A DNA stretch of 64,000 bases from NCBI GenBank assembly GCA_035196065.1, contig CP136575.1:2210769-2274768 (forward strand), read 5' to 3'. Positions 46,559-55,530 of the stretch are shown here, piece by piece. This DNA is from Sphingobium sp. GTDB taxonomy: Bacteria > Pseudomonadota > Alphaproteobacteria > Sphingomonadales > Sphingomonadaceae. Each line of letters starts with the position of its first letter. Positions within the stretch are counted from its first letter, which is position 1. A program made the translations under genes and the position numbers. The notes beneath the pieces are model-generated. The model worked only from the letters and a program-made list of their open reading frames with translations, searched no databases and had not been told where the DNA came from.

Positions 46559-48685
46559 ATGGGAAAGACCACTCACAACACATTTTGTCGTTTCTGCCAC
46601 GCAAATTGCGCGATGCTTGCCGATGTAGAAGATGGGCGAGTTGTTGCCGTGCGGGGCGATCCCGACGATCCGGTGTTCGGCGGTTATACCTGCATAAAGG
46701 GGCGTCAATTGGTAGAGGCGCATTATTCGCCTGAGCGTTTGACCTCCTGCCAGATACGTGACGAGGCTGGCAATTTCAGACCGATTGCGACCGAGGCAGC
46801 ACTTGATATCATCGCTGCAAAACTGCGCGGAATTATTGATAAGCATGGGCCGCATGCGGTAGCCATCTATGGCGGCACCTATGCATTCCAGAACAGCGCA
46901 GGCGTTGCGACCGCGACAGCATTTGCGCAAGGCATTGGAAGCCGCAACATCTACACCAGTGTCACACTCGATCAGCCGGCAAAGGTCTATACCACAATGC
47001 GTTATGGCATGTGGGAAGGCGGCATGCACAGCTTCGACACCGCCGATGTCTGCTTCATGATCGGTAACAACCCGCTGGTATCGCATTACGCCCCCCCGGG
47101 GTCATTGCCGCCATTTTCACCTTCGCGTCGTCTGCGCGATGCGCAGGAGCGTGGGCTGAAACTGATCGTCGCAGACCCGCGCGAGAGCGATGTTGCCCGT
47201 CTTGCTGATATCCACCTGCCAGTGCTGCCCGGGGAAGATGCGGCACTGCTGGCGGGGATGATCCATGTGATCATCGACGAAGGGCTTTACGACCGCAATT
47301 TCGTTGGCGCCCATGTCGACGGCTTCGAAGAATTGGCATCGGCGGTGAAGCCATTCACGCCCGAAATGGCGGGGGCGCGCTGCGGCGTGGAAGCATCGCA
47401 GATCGTCGAGGCAGCTCGCATGTTCGCCACCGCGAACAGAGGTGTAGCCAGCACCGGTACCGGGCCTGAAATGGCCGGAAACGGTACATTGACGGCATGG
47501 CTTGTTGCATCGATCAATATCATCTGCGCGCGTTTCTGTCAGGAAGGCGAACTCTCCTCGATTCCGCGCGTCTTCACAACCAAGACGCCGCGCCGAGCGC
47601 AGGTTGGCGCACCCATCCCGCTATTTGGTGAGGGTTTCCCGCAGTCGCGCTTTCGCAACCTTACGCATCTCGGAACCGAGATGCCGTGCAATGTTCTCGC
47701 CGATGAAATCCTGACGCCGGGCGAAGGTCAGATCCGAGCGCTTATCAACATCGGCGGCAACCCAGTCGTCGCCTTTCCCGACCAAGAAAAGATCACGCGG
47801 GCGCTCGATAGTCTTGAACTGCTGGTAAGTGTAGATGTCCGAATGGCACAAACCGCGAAACGATCACATGTTGTGCTGGCCCCACGCATGTGTTTGGAGC
47901 GCGACGACATTAGCAACCTTTCCGAATGGTGGTATGAGGCGCCATATGCCCGCTACACGCGCGCATTGGTTCCGCCACCCGGCGACCTGATCGACGAATA
48001 TGCGATTTTGTGGGGCTTGGCGAAACGTCTTGGCACGGGCTTGCCGCTCGCGGGCGGCCCCTGCCCGATGGACGCATTGCCCGACAAGGCAAGCTTTCTC
48101 GATCTGATGGCTGCCGGTTGTACGGTGCCTCCTAGCAAGGTGCGCGACGACACGCCTGACGGCAAGGCGATTATCTATGACGATCTTCACCCGCGCGTTG
48201 AAGCACCCGACCCAGACACCGCACATAAATTCCAGCTTGCCGCGGGTGCAATGCCCTCAATGCTCGACGCCTATCGCCTTGATGCAAAACCAAACCAAGG
48301 CTTCGATTTCCGTCTTGTTTCACGCCGCACCAAACATCGCTTCAACTCAACCGGCGGACATTTGTCGGCATTAAAGGCAAAACGGACCACCAACCCTGCG
48401 CATATTCATCCGGACGATCTTGCTGCATTGGGGATCGCGGAAGGCGCGTTGGTGCGGATTGCGTCACCGGCGGGGACAGTCATTGGCGTAGCGGAAGCCT
48501 CGGTCTCAATCCGCCGTGGAATTGTGTCGATGGCCCATGCATGGGGTGATGCGGGCGAGGATGGTAGTGCAGTGCGCGAAATCGGCACCGGCACGAACCG
48601 GCTTGTCAAGGAAACCGTCGACTATGATCCGATCACTGGCCAGTCGCTGCAAAGCGCGATACCGGTGCGGATTGAGGCCATCTGA
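46559..48685 (+). CDS. molybdopterin-dependent oxidoreductase, DMSO-reductase family
   Basis: The 708-residue protein has an N-terminal 4Fe-4S site (CRFCHANCAM and Cys in GGYTCIKGRQ), the catalytic Mo-bisMGD domains, and the C-terminal dinucleotide-binding domain (HIHPDDLAALGIAEGALVRI, in part; TGTNRLVKETVDYDPITG). There is no twin-arginine signal, so it acts in the cytoplasm. The Mo ligand region is YTSVTLDQPAKVY; the ligand residue cannot be assigned. No partner subunit is adjacent. Location in a catabolic region suggests oxidation or hydroxylation of the cluster's substrate; this is inference. A GAGGAG ribosome-binding site precedes the ATG. Confidence 0.88.
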   Translation: MGKTTHNTFCRFCHANCAMLADVEDGRVVAVRGDPDDPVFGGYTCIKGRQLVEAHYSPERLTSCQIRDEAGNFRPIATEAALDIIAAKLRGIIDKHGPHAVAIYGGTYAFQNSAGVATATAFAQGIGSRNIYTSVTLDQPAKVYTTMRYGMWEGGMHSFDTADVCFMIGNNPLVSHYAPPGSLPPFSPSRRLRDAQERGLKLIVADPRESDVARLADIHLPVLPGEDAALLAGMIHVIIDEGLYDRNFVGAHVDGFEELASAVKPFTPEMAGARCGVEASQIVEAARMFATANRGVASTGTGPEMAGNGTLTAWLVASINIICARFCQEGELSSIPRVFTTKTPRRAQVGAPIPLFGEGFPQSRFRNLTHLGTEMPCNVLADEILTPGEGQIRALINIGGNPVVAFPDQEKITRALDSLELLVSVDVRMAQTAKRSHVVLAPRMCLERDDISNLSEWWYEAPYARYTRALVPPPGDLIDEYAILWGLAKRLGTGLPLAGGPCPMDALPDKASFLDLMAAGCTVPPSKVRDDTPDGKAIIYDDLHPRVEAPDPDTAHKFQLAAGAMPSMLDAYRLDAKPNQGFDFRLVSRRTKHRFNSTGGHLSALKAKRTTNPAHIHPDDLAALGIAEGALVRIASPAGTVIGVAEASVSIRRGIVSMAHAWGDAGEDGSAVREIGTGTNRLVKETVDYDPITGQSLQSAIPVRIEAI

Positions 48686-48710
48686 ACGGGAAGCCTACAG
48701 AGACAATAAA

Positions 48711-48740
48711 CCCGTGATTTCCGCCAAGGCGGGGGTAACG
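48711..48740. repeat. small palindromic element, possibly REP-like
   Basis: CCCGTGATTTCCGCC-AA-GGCGGGGGTAACG resembles the short interspersed palindromes (cgtcattcccgcgaaggcggg type) found in many proteobacterial genomes. The core stem is CCGCC/GGCGG. Only one copy is seen in this window. Confidence 0.35.
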
Positions 48741-48764
48741 AATAGAAATGAATGGGAGTAATTT

Positions 48765-49784
48765 GTGGCTGAAAATCGCCGTTTCATACTGCAGCGCCGC
48801 CCGAGCGGGACACCGACTGCCGAGGATTTTGCATTGGTCAGCGAGCCGTTGCCGGAACTGGCCGACGGCCAATTCCTGATCCGCAACCATTATGCCTCGC
48901 TCGATCCGGCCATGCGCGGTTGGATGGATGACGCACCCAGTTACATGCCCCCGATTCCGCTCGGCACCCCGGTACGTGCCTCGACAGTTGGCGAAATCGT
49001 CGCCAGCAAGTCGGCCGAGTTTCCCGTGGGTGCATGGGTGTCCGGCCTCAATGCGATCGAGGAATATTCGATCGGGATGGCGGGCGGTTTTTCTCAGATT
49101 GTCGATATTTCTATCGTGCCCTCGCCGACAAATTTCCTTTCGGTTCTGGGTGCCGTCGGGATGACGGCCTATTTCGGATATCTCGAGGTTTGCCAGCCGA
49201 AGCCGGGGGACGTAGTGCTGGTTAGCGGAGCTGCCGGAGCGGTCGGCTCGCTCGTCGGACAGATCGCCAGGATCAAGGGTGCTTCCAAGATTATTGGGAT
49301 CGCAGGCGGACCAGAAAAATGCGCACGGCTGATCGAACGTTATGGCTATGATGCCGCAATCGACTATCGCGGCAAGTCAGTCGATCAGCTCACCGCAGCG
49401 ATAGCCGCAGAGGCGCCCGATGGCGTCAATGCAATCTTCGAAAATGTCGGGGGCGATATCCTCGATGCCGAACTCAACAATCTCGCCATGCATGCGCGGA
49501 TCGGGCTGTGCGGACTGATAAGTGAGTATAACAATCCTGGCGAGAAAACCGGTGCGCGCAACATCTGGCAACTGATCGTGAAGCGCGCAACCATGCAGGG
49601 CTTACTTGTGGCGGATTATGTTCCCCGCTTTGGAGAAGGCATAACAGAGATGGCAGGCTGGCTGCGTGAGGGCCGCCTTGTGTTTGACGAGCATGTCGAT
49701 GAAGGCATCGACAATGCCCTTCCCGCGTTCCTGCGGCTTTTCAGCGGCACAAACGACGGCAAGATGATCCTGAAACTTTCGTAA
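48765..49784 (+). CDS. NADP-dependent oxidoreductase, CurA/leukotriene B4 dehydrogenase type MDR
   Basis: The 339-residue protein is a zinc-free medium-chain reductase. It shows the DPAMRGWM segment, the NADPH-binding SGAAGAVGSLVGQIARI and a C-terminal EGRLVFDEHVDEGI. The family reduces alpha,beta-unsaturated ketones or aldehydes. Starts at GTG with GGGAG seven bases upstream. First gene of the coupled catabolic operon. Confidence 0.9.
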   Translation: MAENRRFILQRRPSGTPTAEDFALVSEPLPELADGQFLIRNHYASLDPAMRGWMDDAPSYMPPIPLGTPVRASTVGEIVASKSAEFPVGAWVSGLNAIEEYSIGMAGGFSQIVDISIVPSPTNFLSVLGAVGMTAYFGYLEVCQPKPGDVVLVSGAAGAVGSLVGQIARIKGASKIIGIAGGPEKCARLIERYGYDAAIDYRGKSVDQLTAAIAAEAPDGVNAIFENVGGDILDAELNNLAMHARIGLCGLISEYNNPGEKTGARNIWQLIVKRATMQGLLVADYVPRFGEGITEMAGWLREGRLVFDEHVDEGIDNALPAFLRLFSGTNDGKMILKLS

Positions 49785-49794
49785 GGAACAGGAA

Positions 49795-50160
49795 ATGCAC
49801 GCCCAACAGATTGTGGAAGATTTCATCGCGGCTTGGAACCGTATGGATATTGCCGGCGCCTTCGCAATGATGGCCGACGATGCTGTGTGGCACAACATCC
49901 CTATGGGACCAGCCAAAGGCATGTCGGAAATTCAGGCTGTTATGGCACAATTCCCGCCGACAGAGGGGATTGAATTCATCACGCACCATATCGCTTCCAA
50001 CGGCAATGTCGTCTTGACAGAACGCACTGACAAATTCCTGATCGACGGAAAATGGCGCGCCCTTCGGGTCATGGGCACGTTTGAGATCAACGATGCGGGT
50101 AAGATCCAAAATTGGCGGGACTATTTCGACATGGCCGAAATGCAGCGGGAGTTTGCCTGA
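49795..50160 (+). CDS. limonene-1,2-epoxide hydrolase-like protein
   Basis: The 121-residue protein has the NTF2-like fold of the limonene epoxide hydrolase family. The catalytic Arg-x-Asp can be seen in LTERTDKF and the partner Asp in NWRDYFDMAE, matching the Asp/Arg/Asp triad of Rhodococcus LEH. It would open a terpenoid or alicyclic epoxide to a diol. It overlaps the next SDR gene as TGATG. Confidence 0.8.
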   Translation: MHAQQIVEDFIAAWNRMDIAGAFAMMADDAVWHNIPMGPAKGMSEIQAVMAQFPPTEGIEFITHHIASNGNVVLTERTDKFLIDGKWRALRVMGTFEINDAGKIQNWRDYFDMAEMQREFA

Positions 50161-50891
50161 TGACTATCGCACGCGGACGCGATCTTAATGGACGAAAAGC
50201 CGTGGTTACCGGAGCCGCATCGGGAATCGGCGCAGCTGCGGTTGCGCGGTTGCTCGATGAAGGCTGCACGGTACTCGCGGTCGATTTGCACTCTGATGGG
50301 CTGGCTGGAACGCACAATCTGGCAACCGACGTCGCCAATGCAGCGTCGATAGCAGCGGAAGCGGCGGCGAAACTGGGCGGTTGCGACATATTGATCAACA
50401 ATGCCGGCGTATGCCCCGCTGGCGCTTATGAAGACATGACCCAGCAAATGTGGGACCTGGCTTTGGGCGTAAACGTGACGGCGGTGATGGAACTGACGCG
50501 CGCCTGCCTGCCGATGCTCAAGGCATCGCATGCCGCAAGGGTTATCAACACCGGATCGATACTATCACGCTATGGTGATGCAGGCCTTGTCGCCTACGCC
50601 ACTTCGAAACATGCCGTATTGGGGCTGACCCGCGCACTCGCAATGGAATTGGGACCATATGGCATTACCGTCAATTGCGTGCAGCCCGGCGCAATCGAAA
50701 CCGGCATGACCCGGCCAATGTTCGACAGCAATCCGGATTCAATGACCTATTACACCAGCCGTTCCGCACTTGGCCGCATCGGCCAGCCTGAGGATATCGC
50801 CGATGTGATGACGTTCCTTGCCACCGATGATGCCCGCTTCATTACAGGTCAAGGCATCATGGTCGACGGCGGAGTGATGGTGCATTCATGA
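50160..50891 (+). CDS. short-chain dehydrogenase/reductase
   Basis: The 243-residue protein has VVTGAASGIGAAA, NNAGVC, a Ser in NTGSILS and YATSK, so it is a classical NAD(P)-dependent SDR. The start at 50160 overlaps the previous stop. Likely oxidises an alcohol or diol made by the neighbouring epoxide hydrolase or P450; the exact substrate is unknown. Confidence 0.9.
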   Translation: MTIARGRDLNGRKAVVTGAASGIGAAAVARLLDEGCTVLAVDLHSDGLAGTHNLATDVANAASIAAEAAAKLGGCDILINNAGVCPAGAYEDMTQQMWDLALGVNVTAVMELTRACLPMLKASHAARVINTGSILSRYGDAGLVAYATSKHAVLGLTRALAMELGPYGITVNCVQPGAIETGMTRPMFDSNPDSMTYYTSRSALGRIGQPEDIADVMTFLATDDARFITGQGIMVDGGVMVHS

Positions 50892-50958
50892 CCCTAGCAA
50901 ATTCGCCCGTTAATGCCCTGCCTTCTTCATGGCATTTAACAGTTGAGGAGAGAGTCGC

Positions 50959-52197
50959 ATGACCGACATGAGTTCGCCGCCCAGTTTCATGGACCCGGAA
51001 GTGATGCAGAATCCCTTTCCGATGTACCAATGGGCTCTGGCCAATTCGCCGGTAATGGAAATTCCCGGCACCGGCATGAAAATTGTCATGAGCTATGACA
51101 TGTGTTCCGAGGCGACCGGGCGGGTAGAGGAGTTCTCGAACGACTTCACTGGCGCAATCGCCGGGGCGATGGCGGAGGATCCCGAGGTCAAGGCGATCAT
51201 CGAAAAAGGCTGGCCTCAAATCAACACCTTGCTGACCGCGGACCCACCGGTACACACCCGTTTCCGCAAGCTCGTCAACCTTGCCTTCTCAATGCCGCGC
51301 GTCAATGCGCTTGAAGACGGCATCCGGGCAAAGGTGAACCGCCTGATCGACGGTTTTATCGACAAGGGCGAATGCGAAATTGTCAGCGAATTCTCGGTCA
51401 GCCTGCCCGTGCAGGTCATCTGCGAGCAACTCGGTTTCGAACTTTCCGAACAGGCGAATGTGAAGCGCTGGTCCGATGCCTTCGCCGACCGGTTAGGGCA
51501 CATGATCTCCAAAGAGCGCGAACTGGAATGCGCGCACGAGGTCGTCGAATTTCAGCATGCCGTAAAGGCTAAGATCGATGCCCGGCGCGCAACGCCCACC
51601 GACGACCTGCTGTCGGATATCGTCAATGCACGGATTGACGGCGAACGGCCGCTGGATGACGCCGAAATCCTGTCGGTCGCACAGCAGCTGATGGTTGCCG
51701 GGAATGAAACGACGACTCATTCGCTAGCCGGGGGAATTGTGCATCTTGCCCAAAACCCGGACGCTCAGGCAAAAGTCCGCGCCAATCCGGCAATTATTCC
51801 TAACATGATTGAGGAAGTCTTGCGGCTCGATACGCCCACAGCGGGAATGTGGCGTGTGGTCAAAAAGGATTGCAGTCTTGGCGGTCACGATTTCAAAGCG
51901 GGCGAAATGATCATGCTGCGCTATGCGGCGGCCAATCGCGACCCGGCAAAATATGCCGATCCAGATCGTTTCGATCCCGAAAGGCAAAATGCCCGCACAC
52001 ACCTCGCCTTTGGCAAGGGTATCCACATGTGCGTCGGCAACATGCTGAGCCGAAAGGAAATGACAGTTGCCTTCCAACAACTCCTCGCCCGGCTTGACGA
52101 CATTCGCATAGCTGACGGTGCCGAACTCAAGGTTTCACCCAACCTCCTTTTGCGCGGTTTGATCTCAGCCCCAATCACATTCCGGAAGATCGCATGA
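50959..52197 (+). CDS. cytochrome P450
   Basis: The 412-residue soluble P450 has the oxygen-binding I-helix AGNETT (247-252), EEVLR (ExxR) and the haem loop FGKGIHMCVGN with Cys358 as thiolate ligand. Length and solubility match bacterial class I P450s that need ferredoxin and reductase; none is encoded in this window. The leader contains an AATGCC/GGCATT hairpin (50912-50936) and a GAGGAGAG ribosome-binding site. ATGA overlap with the next gene. Confidence 0.94.
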   Translation: MTDMSSPPSFMDPEVMQNPFPMYQWALANSPVMEIPGTGMKIVMSYDMCSEATGRVEEFSNDFTGAIAGAMAEDPEVKAIIEKGWPQINTLLTADPPVHTRFRKLVNLAFSMPRVNALEDGIRAKVNRLIDGFIDKGECEIVSEFSVSLPVQVICEQLGFELSEQANVKRWSDAFADRLGHMISKERELECAHEVVEFQHAVKAKIDARRATPTDDLLSDIVNARIDGERPLDDAEILSVAQQLMVAGNETTTHSLAGGIVHLAQNPDAQAKVRANPAIIPNMIEEVLRLDTPTAGMWRVVKKDCSLGGHDFKAGEMIMLRYAAANRDPAKYADPDRFDPERQNARTHLAFGKGIHMCVGNMLSRKEMTVAFQQLLARLDDIRIADGAELKVSPNLLLRGLISAPITFRKIA

Positions 52198-53228
52198 ACT
52201 TTGACCTTGACGACAATCAGCTGATGTTTCGCGACACGGTCGAGCGTTTCTGCGCGCCGGTCGATGTTGCGCGGCGGCACACGATGCGCCGTATGGACGG
52301 AGGATTTGACCGCAATCGCTGGAAGGACCTTGCCGATCTGGGACTCGTGGCCCTTGCCCTTTCCGAAAGCGACGGCGGCCTCGGCGGATCATTGCTTGAT
52401 TGTGCCATAGTTGCGCAGGCGATGGGACGGGGTCTCGCAGTCGAACCCTGGACCGAATGCGGATTTCTTGCAGCCCGGCTGCTCGCTGGCAGCGCATATG
52501 TTGCGGGAATAAGCGACGGTTCCCAGATAGCCGCCTTTGCCTTTGCCGAGCCGCAGGGGCGTTATGTGCTTGAGGCAAAGTCGGTCAGTGCACAGGGTGG
52601 AAGGTTGAATGGCGAAAAAACCTTCGTGCTGTCAGCCGCTTCAGCCGATCTGCTGATTGTTAGCGCGCAAGAAGGGGGCGTCACGAAGCTCTTCGCCGTC
52701 GATGCCCGTGCGGACGGGGTCGATATCCGTTCTTATCCGGTGGTTGATGGCAGCCTTGCGGGGGTCGTGACTTTCCGCAATGTCGCAGCACAACCCGTTG
52801 CAGATATGGCCCGCATCGAAAGCGCGGTAGACGAAACACGCCTGATTGCGGCAGCCGAAATGGTAGGCCTTGCCAAGCGCTTGTTCGATGACACACTTGA
52901 ATATGTGAAGACACGCGAGCAGTTTGGTCAACCCATCGGTCGTTTTCAAGTTATCCAGCACCGCCTGGTCGATGCCTATGCGAAGCTGGAAGCCATGCAG
53001 TCATCGCTTTATCGAGCCTTGCTACTGCCCGGTCAGGATCGAGCCGCAACCAAGGCTTTCATTGCCGAAAACGGACAATGGATAGCCGAACAGGCAGTCC
53101 AATTGCATGGCGGCATGGGAATGACCGACGAACTGACAATAGGTCATGGCGTCAAAAGGCTGCTGCTGCTGTCCAAACTGTTCGGAGATCCTGCATCCGC
53201 TATCGCCGCCATGGCAAAGGCCGCATGA
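52194..53228 (+). CDS. acyl-CoA dehydrogenase family protein (short, 344 aa)
   Basis: The protein has the ACAD N-terminal helices (DLDDNQLMFRDTVERF) and the C-terminal FAD domain (TREQFGQPIGRFQVIQHRLVD, QLHGGMGMTDE). It lacks an obvious catalytic glutamate at the usual C-terminal site. Short ACADs of this kind pair with a longer partner as alpha2beta2 enzymes in mycobacterial steroid side-chain degradation; the ACAD at 56273 is a candidate partner. Pairing is inference. Confidence 0.9.
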   Translation: MNFDLDDNQLMFRDTVERFCAPVDVARRHTMRRMDGGFDRNRWKDLADLGLVALALSESDGGLGGSLLDCAIVAQAMGRGLAVEPWTECGFLAARLLAGSAYVAGISDGSQIAAFAFAEPQGRYVLEAKSVSAQGGRLNGEKTFVLSAASADLLIVSAQEGGVTKLFAVDARADGVDIRSYPVVDGSLAGVVTFRNVAAQPVADMARIESAVDETRLIAAAEMVGLAKRLFDDTLEYVKTREQFGQPIGRFQVIQHRLVDAYAKLEAMQSSLYRALLLPGQDRAATKAFIAENGQWIAEQAVQLHGGMGMTDELTIGHGVKRLLLLSKLFGDPASAIAAMAKAA

Positions 53229-53229
53229 T

Positions 53230-53619
53230 ATGACGGGCCTCAAACCGCTTTCCGATGGTCTTTGGATCGACGAGCCCGAACCGCGGCTAATTGGCGGCCA
53301 GCGCAAAAGCGATGGCAAAATCATTTTCCCGATGCCAACCGGTGACGCTGCCTCGGCCTATGATGCCGTGCTCCTCTCGCGGACCGGCAAGCTCTGGTCC
53401 TGGACCATCCAAGGGTTTGAACCCAAGGCCCCTTATGCAGGGCCGCAGCCGTTCCGTCCCTTTGGTGTCGGCTATGTCGAATTGCCGGGTCAGGTGATTG
53501 TCGAAAGCAGGCTCACTTCGATTACAGGCCTGAGGATCGGCATGGACATGGAACTGGTAATTGAGGATTTTGACGGCGAGCGCGCGTGCTTCGCCTTTGC
53601 CCCAAAGGAAAGCGCATGA
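53230..53619 (+). CDS. DUF35-type OB-fold protein lacking the zinc ribbon
   Basis: The 129-residue protein has the C-terminal OB-fold of the DUF35 family (LWSWTIQGFEPKAPY, FGVGYVELPGQVIVESRL, GMDMELVIEDFDG). DUF35 proteins usually begin with a four-Cys rubredoxin-like ribbon; here the N-terminus has no cysteine at all (only one Cys in the protein, near the end). It overlaps the following thiolase as ATGA, and DUF35 proteins form complexes with such thiolases, for example ChsH2 with Ltp2. Confidence 0.85.
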   Translation: MTGLKPLSDGLWIDEPEPRLIGGQRKSDGKIIFPMPTGDAASAYDAVLLSRTGKLWSWTIQGFEPKAPYAGPQPFRPFGVGYVELPGQVIVESRLTSITGLRIGMDMELVIEDFDGERACFAFAPKESA

Positions 53620-54761
53620 GCGACGTCTGCATCATCGGCATCGGCATTCACCCATTCGGCCGAACCGAAGGGCGTAGTGGCCGTGACCAAGGCGTTTTCG
53701 CGGTCAAGCAGGCGCTATCCGATGCAGGGCTGGATTGGTCGGACATAGAAATCGCATATGGCGGATCCAGTTCAGCCGGTGCGGCCGACGTTATGGTGAA
53801 CGAACTCGGCCTTACCGGCGTTCCGATCATCAACGTGGCTAATGGCTGCGCAACGGGCGGATCATCACTGGCTTCGGTTTATGGCGCGATCGCCAGCGGC
53901 GAATATGACGTCGGCATGGCCGTTGGCTTTGACAAGCATGATCGCGGTGCCTTCAATGCCAAGCCGTCGGAATATGGTTTGCCAGACTGGTATGGCGAGG
54001 CCGGGTTGATGCTAACCACCCAATTCTTCGCTCTGAAACTCCAGCGTTATATGTCGCTGCACGGAATTTCCCAGCGCACATTAGGGCTGGTTGCCGAAAA
54101 GGCGTTCGAAAATGGCTCCAAATGCGAACATGCCTGGCGCCGTTCCCCAGTTGATCTCGATACGATCCTAAATGCACCGATGGTCAACGATCCGTTGACA
54201 AAATATATGTTCTGCTCGCCCGCAGAAGGTGCGGTGTCATTGATCCTGGGAACAGAGAAAAAGGCCCGCGAACTGGGCAAACCCGTCATCCGGCTGAAAA
54301 CGTCGGTGATGCGCACGCGCCCGCCCGGATCATTCGAGGTCTTTGCTCCATCGCTCGATATTGACCGCGGAGTATCGCCGACCGTTCTCGCCTCGAGAGC
54401 AGCCTTTGAAAAAGCGGGCATTGGCCCCGAAGATATCGACGTCGCCCAATTGCAGGATACCGAAAGCGGTGCAGAGATTATGCACATGGCAGAGAATGGC
54501 TTCTGCAAGGATGGCGAACAAGAAAAATGGTTCGCCGAGGGTAGGACCAAATTGAACGGAAAGCTTCCGGTCAATACCGATGGTGGCTGCCTTGCCTGCG
54601 GCGAACCGATCGGTGCATCCGGGCTGCGGCAAGTTTACGAAAATGTCGTCCAATTACGCGGACATGGCGGCGCGCGTCAGGTGTCTGGCGCACCGAAAAC
54701 TGCCTACACGCATGTTTATGGCGCGCCGGGCGTATCTGCTGTTACAATCATGGAGTGCTGA
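53616..54761 (+). CDS. SCP-x/Ltp2-type thiolase or retro-aldolase
   Basis: The 381-residue thiolase-fold protein has NVANGCATGGSSL with a Cys at the normal nucleophile position, QDTESGAEIMHMAENG in place of the His motif, and GGCLACGEPIGASGLRQVYE. Coupled to the DUF35 protein. Ltp2-type members perform retro-aldol cleavage of side chains from CoA thioesters, others act as thiolases. Retention of the Cys leaves both possible. Confidence 0.87.
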   Translation: MSDVCIIGIGIHPFGRTEGRSGRDQGVFAVKQALSDAGLDWSDIEIAYGGSSSAGAADVMVNELGLTGVPIINVANGCATGGSSLASVYGAIASGEYDVGMAVGFDKHDRGAFNAKPSEYGLPDWYGEAGLMLTTQFFALKLQRYMSLHGISQRTLGLVAEKAFENGSKCEHAWRRSPVDLDTILNAPMVNDPLTKYMFCSPAEGAVSLILGTEKKARELGKPVIRLKTSVMRTRPPGSFEVFAPSLDIDRGVSPTVLASRAAFEKAGIGPEDIDVAQLQDTESGAEIMHMAENGFCKDGEQEKWFAEGRTKLNGKLPVNTDGGCLACGEPIGASGLRQVYENVVQLRGHGGARQVSGAPKTAYTHVYGAPGVSAVTIMEC

Positions 54762-54762
54762 G

Positions 54763-55530
54763 ATGCCGAATATGCAGGGGAAAGTCGCGTTGATCAGCGG
54801 CGGGGCCGAGGGGATTGGCGGAGACATAGGACGGCAATTCGTCGCGGCAGGAGGCAGCGTGATGCTGGCTGACATCCAGTCCGAAAAGGCTGCAGCCCAC
54901 GCCCAGTCCCTTGGTAATGCTGCAGCGAGCACCTCGCTCGATGTCGCGCAACTCGACCAGTGGGATGCAGCCGTTGCCGCAACCACCGCGCGTTTCGGGA
55001 AGATCACGCATCTCTTCAACGTCGCCGGCATTTCGGAGCCGGGAAGTGTGGAGGATGTCCCGCTCGACAGTTGGAACCGTACGCTGGCGATCAACCTCAA
55101 CGGCACATTTTACGGCTGCCGCGCAGCACTTCCAGCGATGGCAGCCAGCGGCGAAAGCGGTGCGATTATCAACATTGGATCGATGCTGGCGTTGCGCGTC
55201 GGCGCCGGCTTCATTGCCTATTGCGCCACCAAAGCGGCGGTAACAGCTATGAGCAAGTGCGTAGCACTTCATTGCGCAGAAAAGGGATATCCGATCCGGG
55301 TGAATACGGTCCATCCCGGCGCGATCCGCACGCCGATGTTCGAACGCTATCTTACCTTGTTTCCAAGCGTTGAAGAAGGGGAAGCAATTTTCGCAGCAAA
55401 CCATCCAATGGGCCGGGTCGGCGAAGCCGAAGAAGTTGCGCGCGCCTGTCTATTCCTAGCTTCCGATGAAGCGAGCTTTACCACTGGCGTCGATTTCACC
55501 GTCGATGGCGGCGGCACTATCAGGGCTTGA
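54763..55530 (+). CDS. short-chain dehydrogenase/reductase
   Basis: A 255-residue classical SDR with ISGGAEGIGG, NVAG, INIGSML and YCATK active-site motifs and the C-terminal DGGGTIRA. It starts two bases after the thiolase stop. It likely acts as a hydroxyacyl-CoA or hydroxysteroid-type dehydrogenase; substrate unknown. Confidence 0.9.
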   Translation: MPNMQGKVALISGGAEGIGGDIGRQFVAAGGSVMLADIQSEKAAAHAQSLGNAAASTSLDVAQLDQWDAAVAATTARFGKITHLFNVAGISEPGSVEDVPLDSWNRTLAINLNGTFYGCRAALPAMAASGESGAIINIGSMLALRVGAGFIAYCATKAAVTAMSKCVALHCAEKGYPIRVNTVHPGAIRTPMFERYLTLFPSVEEGEAIFAANHPMGRVGEAEEVARACLFLASDEASFTTGVDFTVDGGGTIRA

